Below, one piece after another: positions 1-7,892 of a DNA stretch of 64,000 nucleotides. Origin of the DNA: JAAFIW01 sp031414805 (GTDB lineage: Bacteria; Pseudomonadota; Gammaproteobacteria; Burkholderiales; Burkholderiaceae_C); contig JANOQJ010000044.1 in the NCBI GenBank assembly GCA_031414805.1, positions 34,934 to 98,933 on the forward strand, written 5' to 3'. Numbering within the stretch: position 1 is the first letter of the stretch; the number at the start of each line of letters is the position of its first letter. The position numbers were made by a program, and so were the translations under genes. Below the pieces are notes generated by a model. The model did no database searches. It saw only the letters and a program-made list of their open reading frames with translations, and was not told the DNA's origin.

Positions 1-121
1 GCCCCACATGGCACAGGTCGTATACCGTCATGCCGCACACATACATGCGCACATGACCGGCTTCGATGGGAGAAAAATCTTCCAGTTCACGCGACAGCGT
101 GTTGTAGATACGAAGGCTCAT
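1..121 (-). CDS. cysS: Cysteinyl-tRNA synthetase, N-terminal fragment
   Basis: This is the first 40 codons of a minus-strand gene that runs off the left edge. The start is the ATG at 121-119, and the protein begins MSLRIYNTLSRELEDFSPIE and continues to VCGMTVYDLCHVG. That is the conserved N-terminal strand and the zinc-cysteine/HIGH-region lead-in of class I cysteinyl-tRNA synthetases, which charge tRNA-Cys in the cytoplasm. It is divergent from the TPR gene, and cysS next to cyclophilin genes is a familiar proteobacterial arrangement. The catalytic core lies outside the window. Confidence 0.93.
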   Translation of the reverse strand, partial: MSLRIYNTLSRELEDFSPIEAGHVRMYVCGMTVYDLCHVG

Positions 122-333
122 GGGAATTTAAACAGGACGTCGGTCTGCGGGGGTTTCGCGGAGCGCGTGGGGTCAGTGGGGGGTTCGAACTGGGACTTGC
201 AGGCATCAGGTTCCGCACGAACCCGCCCGCTACAATTGCACTCAGTATAAAGCTGTCGCCTGGCGTGTGTCATTCCCAAAAACGCACAGCCAAGGCATCC
301 AGATTCAGGTGCGAGATTTCACAAGGTTTCTTC

Positions 334-1407
334 ATGTTGTTTGCCCCCAAGACCCCCTTTCCTAAAACCTCCCCGAGCACCCAAGCGCTTCGTTTATTGG
401 CGTTTGTCGCCTTGTTTTGGTCTGGCATGGCCCATGCCGACGACTACAGCGATGTGAACCAATTGCTGCGCGCTGGCAAGTTCGCTGACGCCCTGAGTCG
501 TGCAGACCAATTCCTGGCGGCCAAACCGCGTGACGCTCAAATGCGTTTCTTGAAAGGCGTGATTCAAACCGAGGCGGCCAAACCACAAGACGCCATTGCC
601 ACCTTCAGCAAGCTGACTGAAGACTACCCAGAGTTGCCCGAGCCTTACAACAACCTGGCTGTTTTGTATGCTGGGCAGAGCCAATTCGACAAAGCCCGCG
701 CAGCCCTGGAAATGGCCATTCGCACCAACCCCAGCTACGCCACCGCTCATGAAAATCTTGGCGATGTGTATGCCAAGCTGGCCAGCCAGGCTTACAGCAA
801 GGCCTTGCAGCTGGATGGCGGCAATGCAGGCGTGCCGCCCAAGCTGGGCTTGATTCGCAGCATTTTTACGCCGGATGCCAAAGGCCAGCGTCCAGCGACG
901 GCACCTGTAGCGGCAGCGCCGACCCCGGCACCAGTGGCCACCCCGCCGACTGTTTCTGCGGCGACCAAAACCGTGGCCGCTCCTGCGGTGCCTGCGGCTT
1001 CAGCGCCTGCCGCCACGGCCGCGCCATCGGCCCCGCCGGTCGCACCACAGCCCGGCACCAGCAGTTCCAGCGACAAAGACGTGGAATCTGCCGTTCGCGC
1101 CTGGGCTGCCGCGTGGTCATCCAAAGACATGGGCGGCTATCTGGCTGCGTATGGACGCGACTTTGACCCGCCCGGCAGCCAAGCGCGCAAAGCCTGGGAA
1201 GATGACCGCCGCAGCCGCATCATGGGCAAGTCGCGCATCAACGTGAAGCTGACCGATTTAACTGTCAACGTGACCGGGACCAAAGCCGTCGCCCGGTTCA
1301 AGCAGGAGTACAGCGCCGACGCGCTGAACGTCAGCAGCCGCAAAACGCTGGAACTGGTGCGCGCGGGTGACCGCTGGGTCATCGTCCGGGAATCCACCGG
1401 CGCGTGA
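334..1407 (+). CDS. Exported TPR protein with C-terminal NTF2-like domain
   Basis: The ATG at 334 is preceded by an AAGG motif and opens an Ala/Phe-rich signal peptide ending near AHADD; an upstream in-frame GTG at 265 would spoil that signal. Residues about 37-170 hold tetratricopeptide repeats (for example EPYNNLAVLYAGQSQFDKAR and ATAHENLGDVYAKL). A low-complexity Ala/Pro linker follows at about 190-245. The last 100 residues look like an NTF2/SnoaL-type fold (VRAWAAAWSSKDMGGYLAAY). A similar C-terminal domain ends the next gene, so the two probably work together in the periplasm on cell-wall remodelling. That role is inferred. The gap to the next gene is about 50 nt. Confidence 0.8.
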   Translation: MLFAPKTPFPKTSPSTQALRLLAFVALFWSGMAHADDYSDVNQLLRAGKFADALSRADQFLAAKPRDAQMRFLKGVIQTEAAKPQDAIATFSKLTEDYPELPEPYNNLAVLYAGQSQFDKARAALEMAIRTNPSYATAHENLGDVYAKLASQAYSKALQLDGGNAGVPPKLGLIRSIFTPDAKGQRPATAPVAAAPTPAPVATPPTVSAATKTVAAPAVPAASAPAATAAPSAPPVAPQPGTSSSSDKDVESAVRAWAAAWSSKDMGGYLAAYGRDFDPPGSQARKAWEDDRRSRIMGKSRINVKLTDLTVNVTGTKAVARFKQEYSADALNVSSRKTLELVRAGDRWVIVRESTGA

Positions 1408-1456
1408 TGCATCGATTGGCGAGCTTGCTGGTCAGCAAGCCAGGTGATTTTTTTTC

Positions 1457-2752
1457 ATGACACGCCTTGCACGTCTGGTGCCACCCCTGCTGGTCGGGGT
1501 GTTGTTGTATTTGTTGACGATTTCCGCATCGGCGTCGAACGCACCGTCCCGAAGCACCAAGGCGCAAAAAGCACGCGCTGTTCAACCTGCGGTTCTGCCC
1601 AAAGCACCTGCGGTACTGCCCAAAGCACCTGCGGTTGACGGCGAAGCCCGCCTGATTGCCATCTACCAGCTGATCGGTCAAGCCAAAACCCGTCAGGCGC
1701 TGGTGCTCGCCGAAGCGCTGGTACGTGACCATCCGAACTTTCAGCTAGCTCAATTGGTACTGGGGGATTTGTTGTCTGCCCAAGCCAGAACGCTACGGCG
1801 TGTAGGCGATGTGCCCGATGCCGCAGTGCAAGACGGCGCCGGTGTGCTGGCAGATTTGCGCGACGAATCCCAACAGCGCCTCAAAGCCTTACGGGAACGG
1901 CCCCCCGCGGGCACCATACCTTCGGCATTTGTATCGCTGTCGGTTCGCAACCGCCATGCCATTGCGGTCGATGCGTCGCGCTCGCGCCTGTACCTGTTCG
2001 AAAACAAGGGCGGCGTGTTAACACTGGTTGCCGACTACTACATTTCGCTGGGCAAAACAGGTGTTGAAAAGTCTGTTGAAGGCGATTTGCGGACGCCGTT
2101 GGGCGTGTACTTCGTCACCAGCAACCTGGATCCCAAGTCGCTCAAAGACTTTTATGGTGCCGGTGCCCTGCCTATCAACTACCCCAACCCGTTTGACATT
2201 CGCAGGGGGAAAACTGGCAGTGGCATCTGGCTGCACGGCACGCCGCCCAACCAGTTCTCGCGGGCGCCGCGCGCCACCGATGGTTGCGTGGTGCTGGCCA
2301 ACAGCGATTTAGCGCACATTGTCAAGACGGTGGAGATACGCACCACGCCGGTGGTGATTGCGCAAAGCCTGGTCTGGACCACGCCGCAAAGCCTGATTGC
2401 GCCTGCACGCAGTTTTGAGGCCTCGCTGGACGCCTGGCGACGCGCCAAAAGCAGCGGGAACCTGGAACGCGTGCGCAGCTTCTACACCGCCGACTTTTCG
2501 GGCAACGGCAAGCCTCTACCCGATTGGCTGCCCGGCCTGCAACGAGACCTGGAGCGGGCGGCAGGCAAAGAGGTGCTACTCAAAGACTTGTCTTTGTTGC
2601 GCTATCCCGAGCCTCAGGAAACGATGGTGGTAACCTTTGGCGAGCTGCTGGCAGGCACCTCAAAAGGTGTGGTTCGACGCCAGTACTGGACCCGCAACAC
2701 GGACCCCAATGGTTCTGGTTGGAAGATTTTTTTTGAAGGAGTTATTGGATGA
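1457..2752 (+). CDS. L,D-transpeptidase (YkuD family) with NTF2-like tail
   Basis: This 431-residue exported protein has an N-terminal hydrophobic segment followed by a short duplicated linker (two VLPKAP units, about 1590-1640). The YkuD catalytic domain carries the His motif WLHGTPP and the catalytic Cys in DGCVVL (about residue 277), as in enzymes that make 3-3 peptidoglycan cross-links or attach proteins to peptidoglycan. Residues after about 315 form an NTF2-like domain (SFEASLDAWRRAKSSGNLER...) similar to the tail of the preceding TPR protein. The stop overlaps the start of the following cyclophilin gene by 4 nt, which suggests translational coupling. Confidence 0.88.
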   Translation: MTRLARLVPPLLVGVLLYLLTISASASNAPSRSTKAQKARAVQPAVLPKAPAVLPKAPAVDGEARLIAIYQLIGQAKTRQALVLAEALVRDHPNFQLAQLVLGDLLSAQARTLRRVGDVPDAAVQDGAGVLADLRDESQQRLKALRERPPAGTIPSAFVSLSVRNRHAIAVDASRSRLYLFENKGGVLTLVADYYISLGKTGVEKSVEGDLRTPLGVYFVTSNLDPKSLKDFYGAGALPINYPNPFDIRRGKTGSGIWLHGTPPNQFSRAPRATDGCVVLANSDLAHIVKTVEIRTTPVVIAQSLVWTTPQSLIAPARSFEASLDAWRRAKSSGNLERVRSFYTADFSGNGKPLPDWLPGLQRDLERAAGKEVLLKDLSLLRYPEPQETMVVTFGELLAGTSKGVVRRQYWTRNTDPNGSGWKIFFEGVIG

Positions 2753-3438
2753 ACATACAACGCTACAGCCTGACCCGACGCCTGGCCGCGACCGCGGTCG
2801 CAGCCGGGCTGATGACCGCCAGCTTCGCCTGGGCCACCGACGCGCCACGCGTGAAGTTCGACACGTCGATGGGTGAAATACTGGTCGAGGTCTACCCGGA
2901 CAAGGCGCCCAAGACGGTCGAGAATTTTTTGCAGTACGTGAAAGACAAGCACTACGACGGCACCATTTTTCACCGCGTGATTGAAAACTTCATGGTGCAG
3001 GGCGGCGGTTTTGACGCGAGCTACGTGCAAAAGCCTGTGCGTGCGCCGGTCGCGCACGAAGGGCGTGAAGCACTCGCCAAAGGCGGTGCGAAAAACGTGG
3101 TCGGCACCCTGGCGATGGCACGCACCAATGACCCCAATTCGGCTACTTCACAGTTTTTCATCAACGTGAAAGACAACGCGTTTTTGGACCCTACAGTCAT
3201 TCCGCCCGGCGACCCGGTTGCCAAGTTTGAGTTTGGTGGCCGCACCTACGACAACGTACCCCGTGCCAACCTCATCAACAACCCGCAACTGTTCGGCTAC
3301 ACCGTTTTCGGCAAAGTTATCAAGGGCATGGACGTGGTCGAAAAAATCAAGGCCACACCCACCGGCCCTGGTGGCCCTTTCCCTGGCGACGCGCCCAAAA
3401 CCCAGGTGCTGATCAAGTCAGCCACCCTGGTCAAATAA
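2749..3438 (+). CDS. ppiA: Periplasmic peptidyl-prolyl cis-trans isomerase (cyclophilin)
   Basis: This 229-residue protein has a cleavable signal peptide (basic start, hydrophobic core, AWATDAP) and then a complete cyclophilin domain. Signatures are FHRVIENFMVQGGGFD, AMARTNDPNSATSQFFINV and the C-terminal GYTVFGKVIKGMDVVEKI. It would isomerise prolyl bonds of exported proteins. An insertion of about 25 residues around FEFGGRTYDNVPRANLINN distinguishes it from the shorter cytoplasmic paralogue that follows directly. It overlaps the L,D-transpeptidase gene by 4 nt. Confidence 0.92.
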   Translation: MNIQRYSLTRRLAATAVAAGLMTASFAWATDAPRVKFDTSMGEILVEVYPDKAPKTVENFLQYVKDKHYDGTIFHRVIENFMVQGGGFDASYVQKPVRAPVAHEGREALAKGGAKNVVGTLAMARTNDPNSATSQFFINVKDNAFLDPTVIPPGDPVAKFEFGGRTYDNVPRANLINNPQLFGYTVFGKVIKGMDVVEKIKATPTGPGGPFPGDAPKTQVLIKSATLVK

Positions 3439-3463
3439 CTTTTTTATTGCGAGATATCACCCT

Positions 3464-3970
3464 ATGAGCAACCCACAAGTCGAACTACACATCATGGAAT
3501 ACGGCGTGATCACGCTGGAACTGGATGCCGACAAAGCACCCAAGTCCGTGGCCAATTTTTTGAGCTACGTCAACAAGGGCCACTACAACAAAACCATTTT
3601 TCACCGCGTGATTCCAAACTTCATGGTGCAAGGCGGCGGTTTTGAGCCGGGCATGACGCAAAAGCCAACCGATGCCAACATTGAGAACGAAGCCGCCAAT
3701 GGCTTGAAGAATGACAACTACACCGTGGCCATGGCCCGAACCAACGAGCCGCACTCGGCCAGTTCACAGTTTTTTATCAACGTGGCTAAAAACGACTTTT
3801 TGAACCACACCGCACCGTCGGCACAGGGCTGGGGCTATGCCGTATTCGGCAAGGTTGTGGCGGGCATGGACGTGGTCGACAAGATCAAGGCCGTGAAAAC
3901 CGGCCGCAAGGGCTTTCATGATGACGTGCCGAAAGACGACGTGATCATTGAAAAAGCGGTAGCGCTGTAG
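3464..3970 (+). CDS. ppiB: Cytoplasmic peptidyl-prolyl cis-trans isomerase (cyclophilin)
   Basis: This 168-residue cyclophilin without a signal peptide has the usual PpiB length. The domain is complete: FHRVIPNFMVQGGGFEPGM, AMARTNEPHSASSQFFINVA and WGYAVFGKVVAGMDVVDKI. It lies 25 nt after the periplasmic paralogue and probably arose with it by tandem duplication. The following lpxH gene starts within 25 nt, so all belong to one operon. Confidence 0.95.
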   Translation: MSNPQVELHIMEYGVITLELDADKAPKSVANFLSYVNKGHYNKTIFHRVIPNFMVQGGGFEPGMTQKPTDANIENEAANGLKNDNYTVAMARTNEPHSASSQFFINVAKNDFLNHTAPSAQGWGYAVFGKVVAGMDVVDKIKAVKTGRKGFHDDVPKDDVIIEKAVAL

Positions 3971-3994
3971 ATCGAACAGTCCAGGCACGTGACG

Positions 3995-4786
3995 ATGGCC
4001 CATGCCGTCACCGCACCCGCTGCCTGGCAAACCGTCGATTTCATTTCCGATCTGCACCTGCAGGCCCGCGATGTAGAAACCTTTCAGGCCTTCAAGGCGT
4101 TTTTAAAGACCAGCCCCGCCCAGGCAATTTTTATCCTCGGCGATTTGTTTGAAGTGTGGGTGGGTGACGATGCCGCCGAGCTGGGCAGCTTTGAAGCCGA
4201 ATGCACTGAAGCCTTGCGCACCGCCAGCCAGACCCGTTCGCTGTACGTGATGCACGGCAACCGTGACTTCCTGCTGTCCACGCAGTTTGCGCAGCAAGCC
4301 CAAGTCACGCTCCTTCCCGACGCCACGGTCTTGCTGTTTGCCGGCCAGCGCTGGCTGCTCACGCATGGCGACGCCCTGTGTCTGGCTGATGTGGACTACC
4401 AGGCCTTTCGCCAGCGCGTGCGCAGCACGCAGTGGCAACACGAATTTCTGAGCCAGTCGCTCACATCGCGGCGCGCCATTGCCCGCGACCTGCGCCAGCA
4501 AAGCGAGCAGCGCAAACAAACCCAGCCGGTCGGTACGTGGATCGACGTGGATGCCGCCGCCGCGCAACAAGCGCTGCGCGATGCCGACGCCAAAACACTG
4601 ATTCACGGCCACACCCACCAAGCCGCAGACCACGACCTGGGCCAGGGCCTGACCCGCGTGGTGCTCAGCGACTGGGACGCCACCGCCCAGCCACCACGCC
4701 TGCAAGTGCTGCGCTTGACCGCACAGGGCTTGCAGCGGCGTGACTTGGCTCCAGATGCGAGCCATGATGTTCGCAACCGCACATAG
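3995..4786 (+). CDS. lpxH: UDP-2,3-diacylglucosamine diphosphatase
   Basis: This calcineurin-like metallophosphoesterase hydrolyses UDP-2,3-diacylglucosamine to lipid X in lipid A biosynthesis at the inner membrane. The metal-binding motifs are all present in order: FISDLHL, GDLFEVWVGDD, MHGNRDFLL, LTHGD and HGHTHQ. The ATG at 3995 is taken as start; an in-frame GTG two codons upstream (3989) is equally possible. Following ppiB is a common beta/gammaproteobacterial order. The 3' end overlaps the next reading frame. Confidence 0.93.
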   Translation: MAHAVTAPAAWQTVDFISDLHLQARDVETFQAFKAFLKTSPAQAIFILGDLFEVWVGDDAAELGSFEAECTEALRTASQTRSLYVMHGNRDFLLSTQFAQQAQVTLLPDATVLLFAGQRWLLTHGDALCLADVDYQAFRQRVRSTQWQHEFLSQSLTSRRAIARDLRQQSEQRKQTQPVGTWIDVDAAAAQQALRDADAKTLIHGHTHQAADHDLGQGLTRVVLSDWDATAQPPRLQVLRLTAQGLQRRDLAPDASHDVRNRT

Positions 4787-5654
4787 TTTTCTGCGCCAGC
4801 AACTGGCTCCCTGGTGGCAGCGCTTTGGCGGAGCTTCCGCCGCACTGCCAGCGCCGCCTGTTCCTCAAGAGTTGTGGCAAAACGTTCTGGAAAAACACCC
4901 GTTTGCTCAACAACTCACCGTCCCCGAGCAAGCCGGTCTGCAACACCTGGCCGCCGCCTTCCTGGGCAGCAAAGAATTCACTGGAGCCAATGGCCTGGTC
5001 ATCACCGACGAGGTTGCCCTGACGATTGCCGTACAGGCCGTGCTCCCCCTGCTCTACCTGGGCCGCCCCGGCGAAAAATTTCCCGCGCGCCGCTGGAAAC
5101 CCCGCCACGCGCTCACGTGGTACGACGACTTTGTTGGCATCGTGGTGCACCCCGGCCCCGTGCTGGCGCGCCGCACCAAAACCGACGCCGCGGGCGTGGT
5201 GCACCACTACGGCGAAGCCCTGGCCGGCGAAGCCATGCAGGGCGGCCCCGTGACGCTCAGCTGGCAAGACGTGGCCAGCGCGGGTGATCAAGCTCACACG
5301 GGCTACAACCTGGTCATTCATGAGTTTGCCCACAAGCTGGACATGCAGGACGGCGTGGCCGACGGCTGCCCACCCCTGCCGCCCCACTTTGCCGGCACCC
5401 GCGGCCCACGCTCCGCCCGAAAGCACTGGGATACGGTGATGCAGACCGCCTTTGAGCAACTGCGCGACCAACTCAGCCTGGCCGAGCGCTTTGGTGGCGA
5501 GCCACCCTGGCTGAACAGCTACGGCGCGACCCACATCAGCGAATTCTTCGCCGTGGCTTGCGAAGCCTACTTTGTCAACCGCACCCGCCTGGCGCAAGAC
5601 TTTGCGCCGCTGGTGGTGCTGTTTGACGCGTTTTTCAGGCCTGCAGATCGCTAA
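4740..5654 (+). CDS. mtfA: MtfA-type zinc peptidase
   Basis: The 304-residue protein matches the MtfA (Mlc titration factor A) family. The zinc-binding motif HEFAHKLDMQDG is followed by a conserved downstream acidic region ending in THISEFFAVACEAYFVN. In enterobacteria MtfA binds the repressor Mlc and has aminopeptidase activity; its target here is unknown. The first possible start is GTG 4740, inside lpxH. ATGs at 4755, 4764 and 4767 are alternatives, and no clear ribosome site decides between them. It is the last gene of the run; the next gene is on the other strand 2 nt beyond the stop. Confidence 0.87.
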   Translation: MTWLQMRAMMFATAHSFLRQQLAPWWQRFGGASAALPAPPVPQELWQNVLEKHPFAQQLTVPEQAGLQHLAAAFLGSKEFTGANGLVITDEVALTIAVQAVLPLLYLGRPGEKFPARRWKPRHALTWYDDFVGIVVHPGPVLARRTKTDAAGVVHHYGEALAGEAMQGGPVTLSWQDVASAGDQAHTGYNLVIHEFAHKLDMQDGVADGCPPLPPHFAGTRGPRSARKHWDTVMQTAFEQLRDQLSLAERFGGEPPWLNSYGATHISEFFAVACEAYFVNRTRLAQDFAPLVVLFDAFFRPADR

Positions 5655-5655
5655 G

Positions 5656-5895
5656 TTATTTGAACGGATTGGCCGTTGCAAACCACAGCCCGATACCGGT
5701 GGCGATGATGAAGGCACCGTCGGTAATGCCCACGGCCAGAAAGAATTTGGTTTGCAGCTCCGGTGCCAACTCAGGCTGGCGAGCCACACCCTCCAGCAGT
5801 TTCATGCTGATCAAGCCAATGCCGATGCACGAGCCAAAAGCGGGAATGCCAATCAGCAGCGCGACGGCAAGGGGAAGTAGTTCGTTGTGAGGCAT
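5656..5895 (-). CDS. atpE: Orphan F-type ATP synthase subunit c homologue
   Basis: This 79-residue double-helix hairpin has a first helix rich in glycine (GSCIGIGLISMKLLEG), the polar loop ARQPEL and a second helix with the proton-carrying carboxylate in GITDGAFIIATGIG. These are the hallmarks of the c-ring subunit. An AAAGGA ribosome site lies 8-10 nt upstream of the ATG. No other atp gene is nearby, so this is either a stand-alone c subunit or a second copy. Helix 1 is less canonical than typical betaproteobacterial AtpE, which favours a divergent paralogue. Confidence 0.8.
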   Translation of the reverse strand: MPHNELLPLAVALLIGIPAFGSCIGIGLISMKLLEGVARQPELAPELQTKFFLAVGITDGAFIIATGIGLWFATANPFK

Positions 5896-5948
5896 GGTGG
5901 GTTATTCCTTTGGGACTTTCGTACGTTGGTAGATCGATACAAACATAC

Positions 5949-6029
5949 AGACACTATGATATTGATAGCTGCTTGAGCAGTATTTACAAGGGCTGGAAGC
6001 AGTTTTGTCTTAAAAATGCTGGTTTTCAG
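5949..6029 (+). repeat. AGCTGCTTGAGCAG repeat, copy 1 (full length)
   Basis: The core GATAGCTGCTTGAGCAGTAT starts at 5964 and runs to AAGGGCT at 5994. A conserved tail follows (GCAGTTTTG..TTAAAAATGC..GGTTTTCAG) to 6029. It lies upstream of the atpE-like gene and supplies the TGA stop (6028-6026) of the neighbouring minus-strand membrane protein. The copy at 13275-13353 shares the same full-length extent. Confidence 0.9.
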
Positions 6030-6433
6030 TTCTGCTGTGCAAGCCCGCGCCACTCCAGCGCTGTCAGCACCACAACCGCCAGCGCCTGCACCGCCACAAA
6101 CACTTGACCCAGCGCGTTCGGACTGAACCAGACCGTCATCACCAGCAGGCTCGCCACCACCCAGGCCAGGTTGCCCAGAATCACCAGCCAGACCAGGCTT
6201 GTTGAGGGTTTTGCCTGCATGCCTGTAAAACCCAGCACGGCGGCGAAGCCAAACAGCAGCAGGCCTGCGTACATCAGCACATCAGGCGGCAGGCCCAGCA
6301 ACTTGCCTAGCGGCACGGTGCCCAGGCTCAGCAACAGACCCATGACCACACCGGTTGCGGCATCGAGCAGTAAAACGCGGTTCAAGAAGCCGGGCGACGA
6401 GGGCTTGAAAGCATGAAGGGCGAAAGCAGTCAT
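6026..6433 (-). CDS. Small integral membrane protein of unknown function
   Basis: This 135-residue protein has about four predicted membrane helices (LLLDAATGVVMGLLLSLG, DVLMYAGLLLFGFAAVLGF, LVWLVILGNLAWVVASLLVM, VFVAVQALAVVVLTALEW). I do not recognise a family. It is divergent from the XRE regulator gene. The shared intergenic region holds the palindrome at 6494-6510, so it is probably controlled by that regulator. Its last codons abut a repeat copy that provides the stop codon, so the C-terminus may differ from relatives. Confidence 0.72.
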   Translation of the reverse strand: MTAFALHAFKPSSPGFLNRVLLLDAATGVVMGLLLSLGTVPLGKLLGLPPDVLMYAGLLLFGFAAVLGFTGMQAKPSTSLVWLVILGNLAWVVASLLVMTVWFSPNALGQVFVAVQALAVVVLTALEWRGLAQQN

Positions 6434-6493
6434 AAAAAGCTCCTGAAAGTTGATGAAGAACCTGCAGTTTTCACGGCTTGCTGACGTGCGTCG

Positions 6494-6510
6494 ATTACTT
6501 GCCAGGTAAT
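6494..6510. promoter_or_regulatory. Palindromic operator 1 of the XRE regulon
   Basis: The 17-nt sequence ATTACTTGCCAGGTAAT is an inverted repeat (ATTAC-TG arms around a central C, one mismatch). It lies between the divergent membrane-protein and XRE genes. The same palindrome recurs at 7845-7861 in front of the second membrane-protein gene. Both are preceded by TCG. Confidence 0.65.
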
Positions 6511-6565
6511 GGATGCGCGGGCGTCGCAGATAAATAATGGGCTCTCAACTGAACGGAATCCGCAC

Positions 6566-7420
6566 ATGCAACAACTGCTGGAACAACCATCAACGCCCCA
6601 CACGGCGCACGCGCTACCCGATGGCAGCGTGGGCAGTCTGGTGCGGCAATGGCGCACCCTTCGCAAGCTGAGCCAGATGGACTTGGCGCTGGACATAGAC
6701 ATTTCGCCGCGGCATCTGAGCTTTGTGGAAACCGGGCGCGCAAAACCGAGCGCCCAGGTGCTGATGGCCGTTGCCACGCGGCTGAACGTGCCACTGCGCA
6801 CCCGCAACACCTGGCTGCTGGCGGCGGGCTACGCGCCCCGCTACTCCGAGCAAAGCCTGGACTCCACACGCATGCAGCCCGTGCGCGCCGCGGTGCAGCG
6901 CCTGCTGGCGGCGCACGACCCCTACCCCGGCATTGCGCTGGATGGGCAGTGGAATGTGGTGTTGTCCAACCAGGCGGGTCAAAAGCTGGTGGCGCTGCTA
7001 CCGGCGCATTTGCGCGGGCCGACCCTCAACATCTTCAAAGCCAGCCTGCACCCCGACGGCTTTGCCGCCCACACCCGCAACTTTGCGCAATGGGGTGGCT
7101 ACCTGCTGGGCGTGCTGCAGCGGCGCTTGCTCGACGCGCCCGACGACAACTTGGCAGCCATTGCCCAAGAGGTCTATGCCTATCCGAATGTGCAGGCACT
7201 GCAGGCGGCCAGCGCACCCAGCCCGCTGGCCGAGCCCGCGCTGCTGGTGCCCTGCGAGATGACGCTGGCGGGTCACGAACTGTCGCTGTTCACCACCTTG
7301 ACCACCTTCGGCAGCCCGCGCGACATCACCCTGCACGAGCTGTGCATCGAGTTGTTTTATCCGTCGGACGAAGCCACACAGGCGTTTTTGCGCGGGGCAG
7401 CTCAGCTTGATTTGCGGTAA
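6566..7420 (+). CDS. XRE-family regulator with MmyB-like ligand-binding domain
   Basis: The chosen ATG at 6566 (MQQLLEQPST) lies downstream of CGGA; the longer frame from 6509 would run through the operator. The N-terminus contains a Cro/C1 helix-turn-helix (VRQWRTLRKLSQMDLALDI, then SPRHLSFVETGRAKPSAQVL). The rest resembles the MmyB-type PAS-like domain (DPYPGIALDGQWNVVLSN, LSLFTTLTTFGSPRDITLHE). Members of this group sense a small hydrophobic ligand, usually unknown. It is flanked on both sides by small membrane-protein genes pointing away or converging, each with a matching palindrome. The 3' end overlaps the convergent gene by 19 nt. Confidence 0.88.
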   Translation: MQQLLEQPSTPHTAHALPDGSVGSLVRQWRTLRKLSQMDLALDIDISPRHLSFVETGRAKPSAQVLMAVATRLNVPLRTRNTWLLAAGYAPRYSEQSLDSTRMQPVRAAVQRLLAAHDPYPGIALDGQWNVVLSNQAGQKLVALLPAHLRGPTLNIFKASLHPDGFAAHTRNFAQWGGYLLGVLQRRLLDAPDDNLAAIAQEVYAYPNVQALQAASAPSPLAEPALLVPCEMTLAGHELSLFTTLTTFGSPRDITLHELCIELFYPSDEATQAFLRGAAQLDLR

Positions 7421-7779
7421 AGGTAGGCGGCGCAACCCACCACGAGGCACACCAGCGCCACGATGTCTGCCGTAAACACCCGGCCCACTTGCGCGTTGTA
7501 GCCGCCCACCGCCACAGCCAGCCACAGGAAAGACAGCACGCTGACAAATCCCGCCAGGAAAGCGGCACTCTGATAAGCAGGCCGGAAAGCGGCCCAGCCC
7601 ATGAATACGCTCAACAAGCCAAACAGCACCGCCCGGTGCCGCATCAAAATGGCCAGATTGGGCTCGTCAAACGACAAGCCGTACAGCGTGGCCAGTTGCG
7701 CTTTACCCAGCACGCCTGTCACGGGCAGCAGGTGAATCACGGCAACAACCAACAGCATCGCGGAAACCAGGTGGCGCAT
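7402..7779 (-). CDS. Small integral membrane protein of unknown function
   Basis: This 125-residue protein has about four hydrophobic helices (LVSAMLLVVAVIHLLPVTGV, AVLFGLLSVFMGWAAF, AFLAGFVSVLSFLWLAVAV, ADIVALVCLVVGCAAYLY). I do not recognise a family. The promoter region carries operator 2 (7845-7861), matching the one shared by the XRE gene and its other neighbour. The 3' end overlaps the convergent XRE gene, so transcription interference is possible. Confidence 0.72.
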   Translation of the reverse strand: MRHLVSAMLLVVAVIHLLPVTGVLGKAQLATLYGLSFDEPNLAILMRHRAVLFGLLSVFMGWAAFRPAYQSAAFLAGFVSVLSFLWLAVAVGGYNAQVGRVFTADIVALVCLVVGCAAYLYRKSS

Positions 7780-7844
7780 GGGAAGACCTTTGAGAAACGA
7801 GTCGGGCTGGGGAACAACTTTCGCGAAGGAGCTGGGTTGGGTCG

Positions 7845-7861
7845 ATTACCTGGCAGGTAAA
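7845..7861. promoter_or_regulatory. Palindromic operator 2 of the XRE regulon
   Basis: ATTACCTGGCAGGTAAA contains the perfect palindrome TTACCTG-G-CAGGTAA. It is followed by a partial half-site TTTACCTGG at 7865-7873. It lies about 65 nt upstream of the minus-strand membrane-protein start at 7779 and matches operator 1 in both arms. Confidence 0.68.
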
Positions 7862-7892
7862 GCATTTACCTGGTCTGTTGTTTACAGGACTT

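Noticed and set aside
4665..5789. A 374-codon minus-strand open frame antisense to mtfA.
   Set aside because: The plus-strand frame contains the MtfA zinc motif, and the antisense product has only composition-driven sequence.
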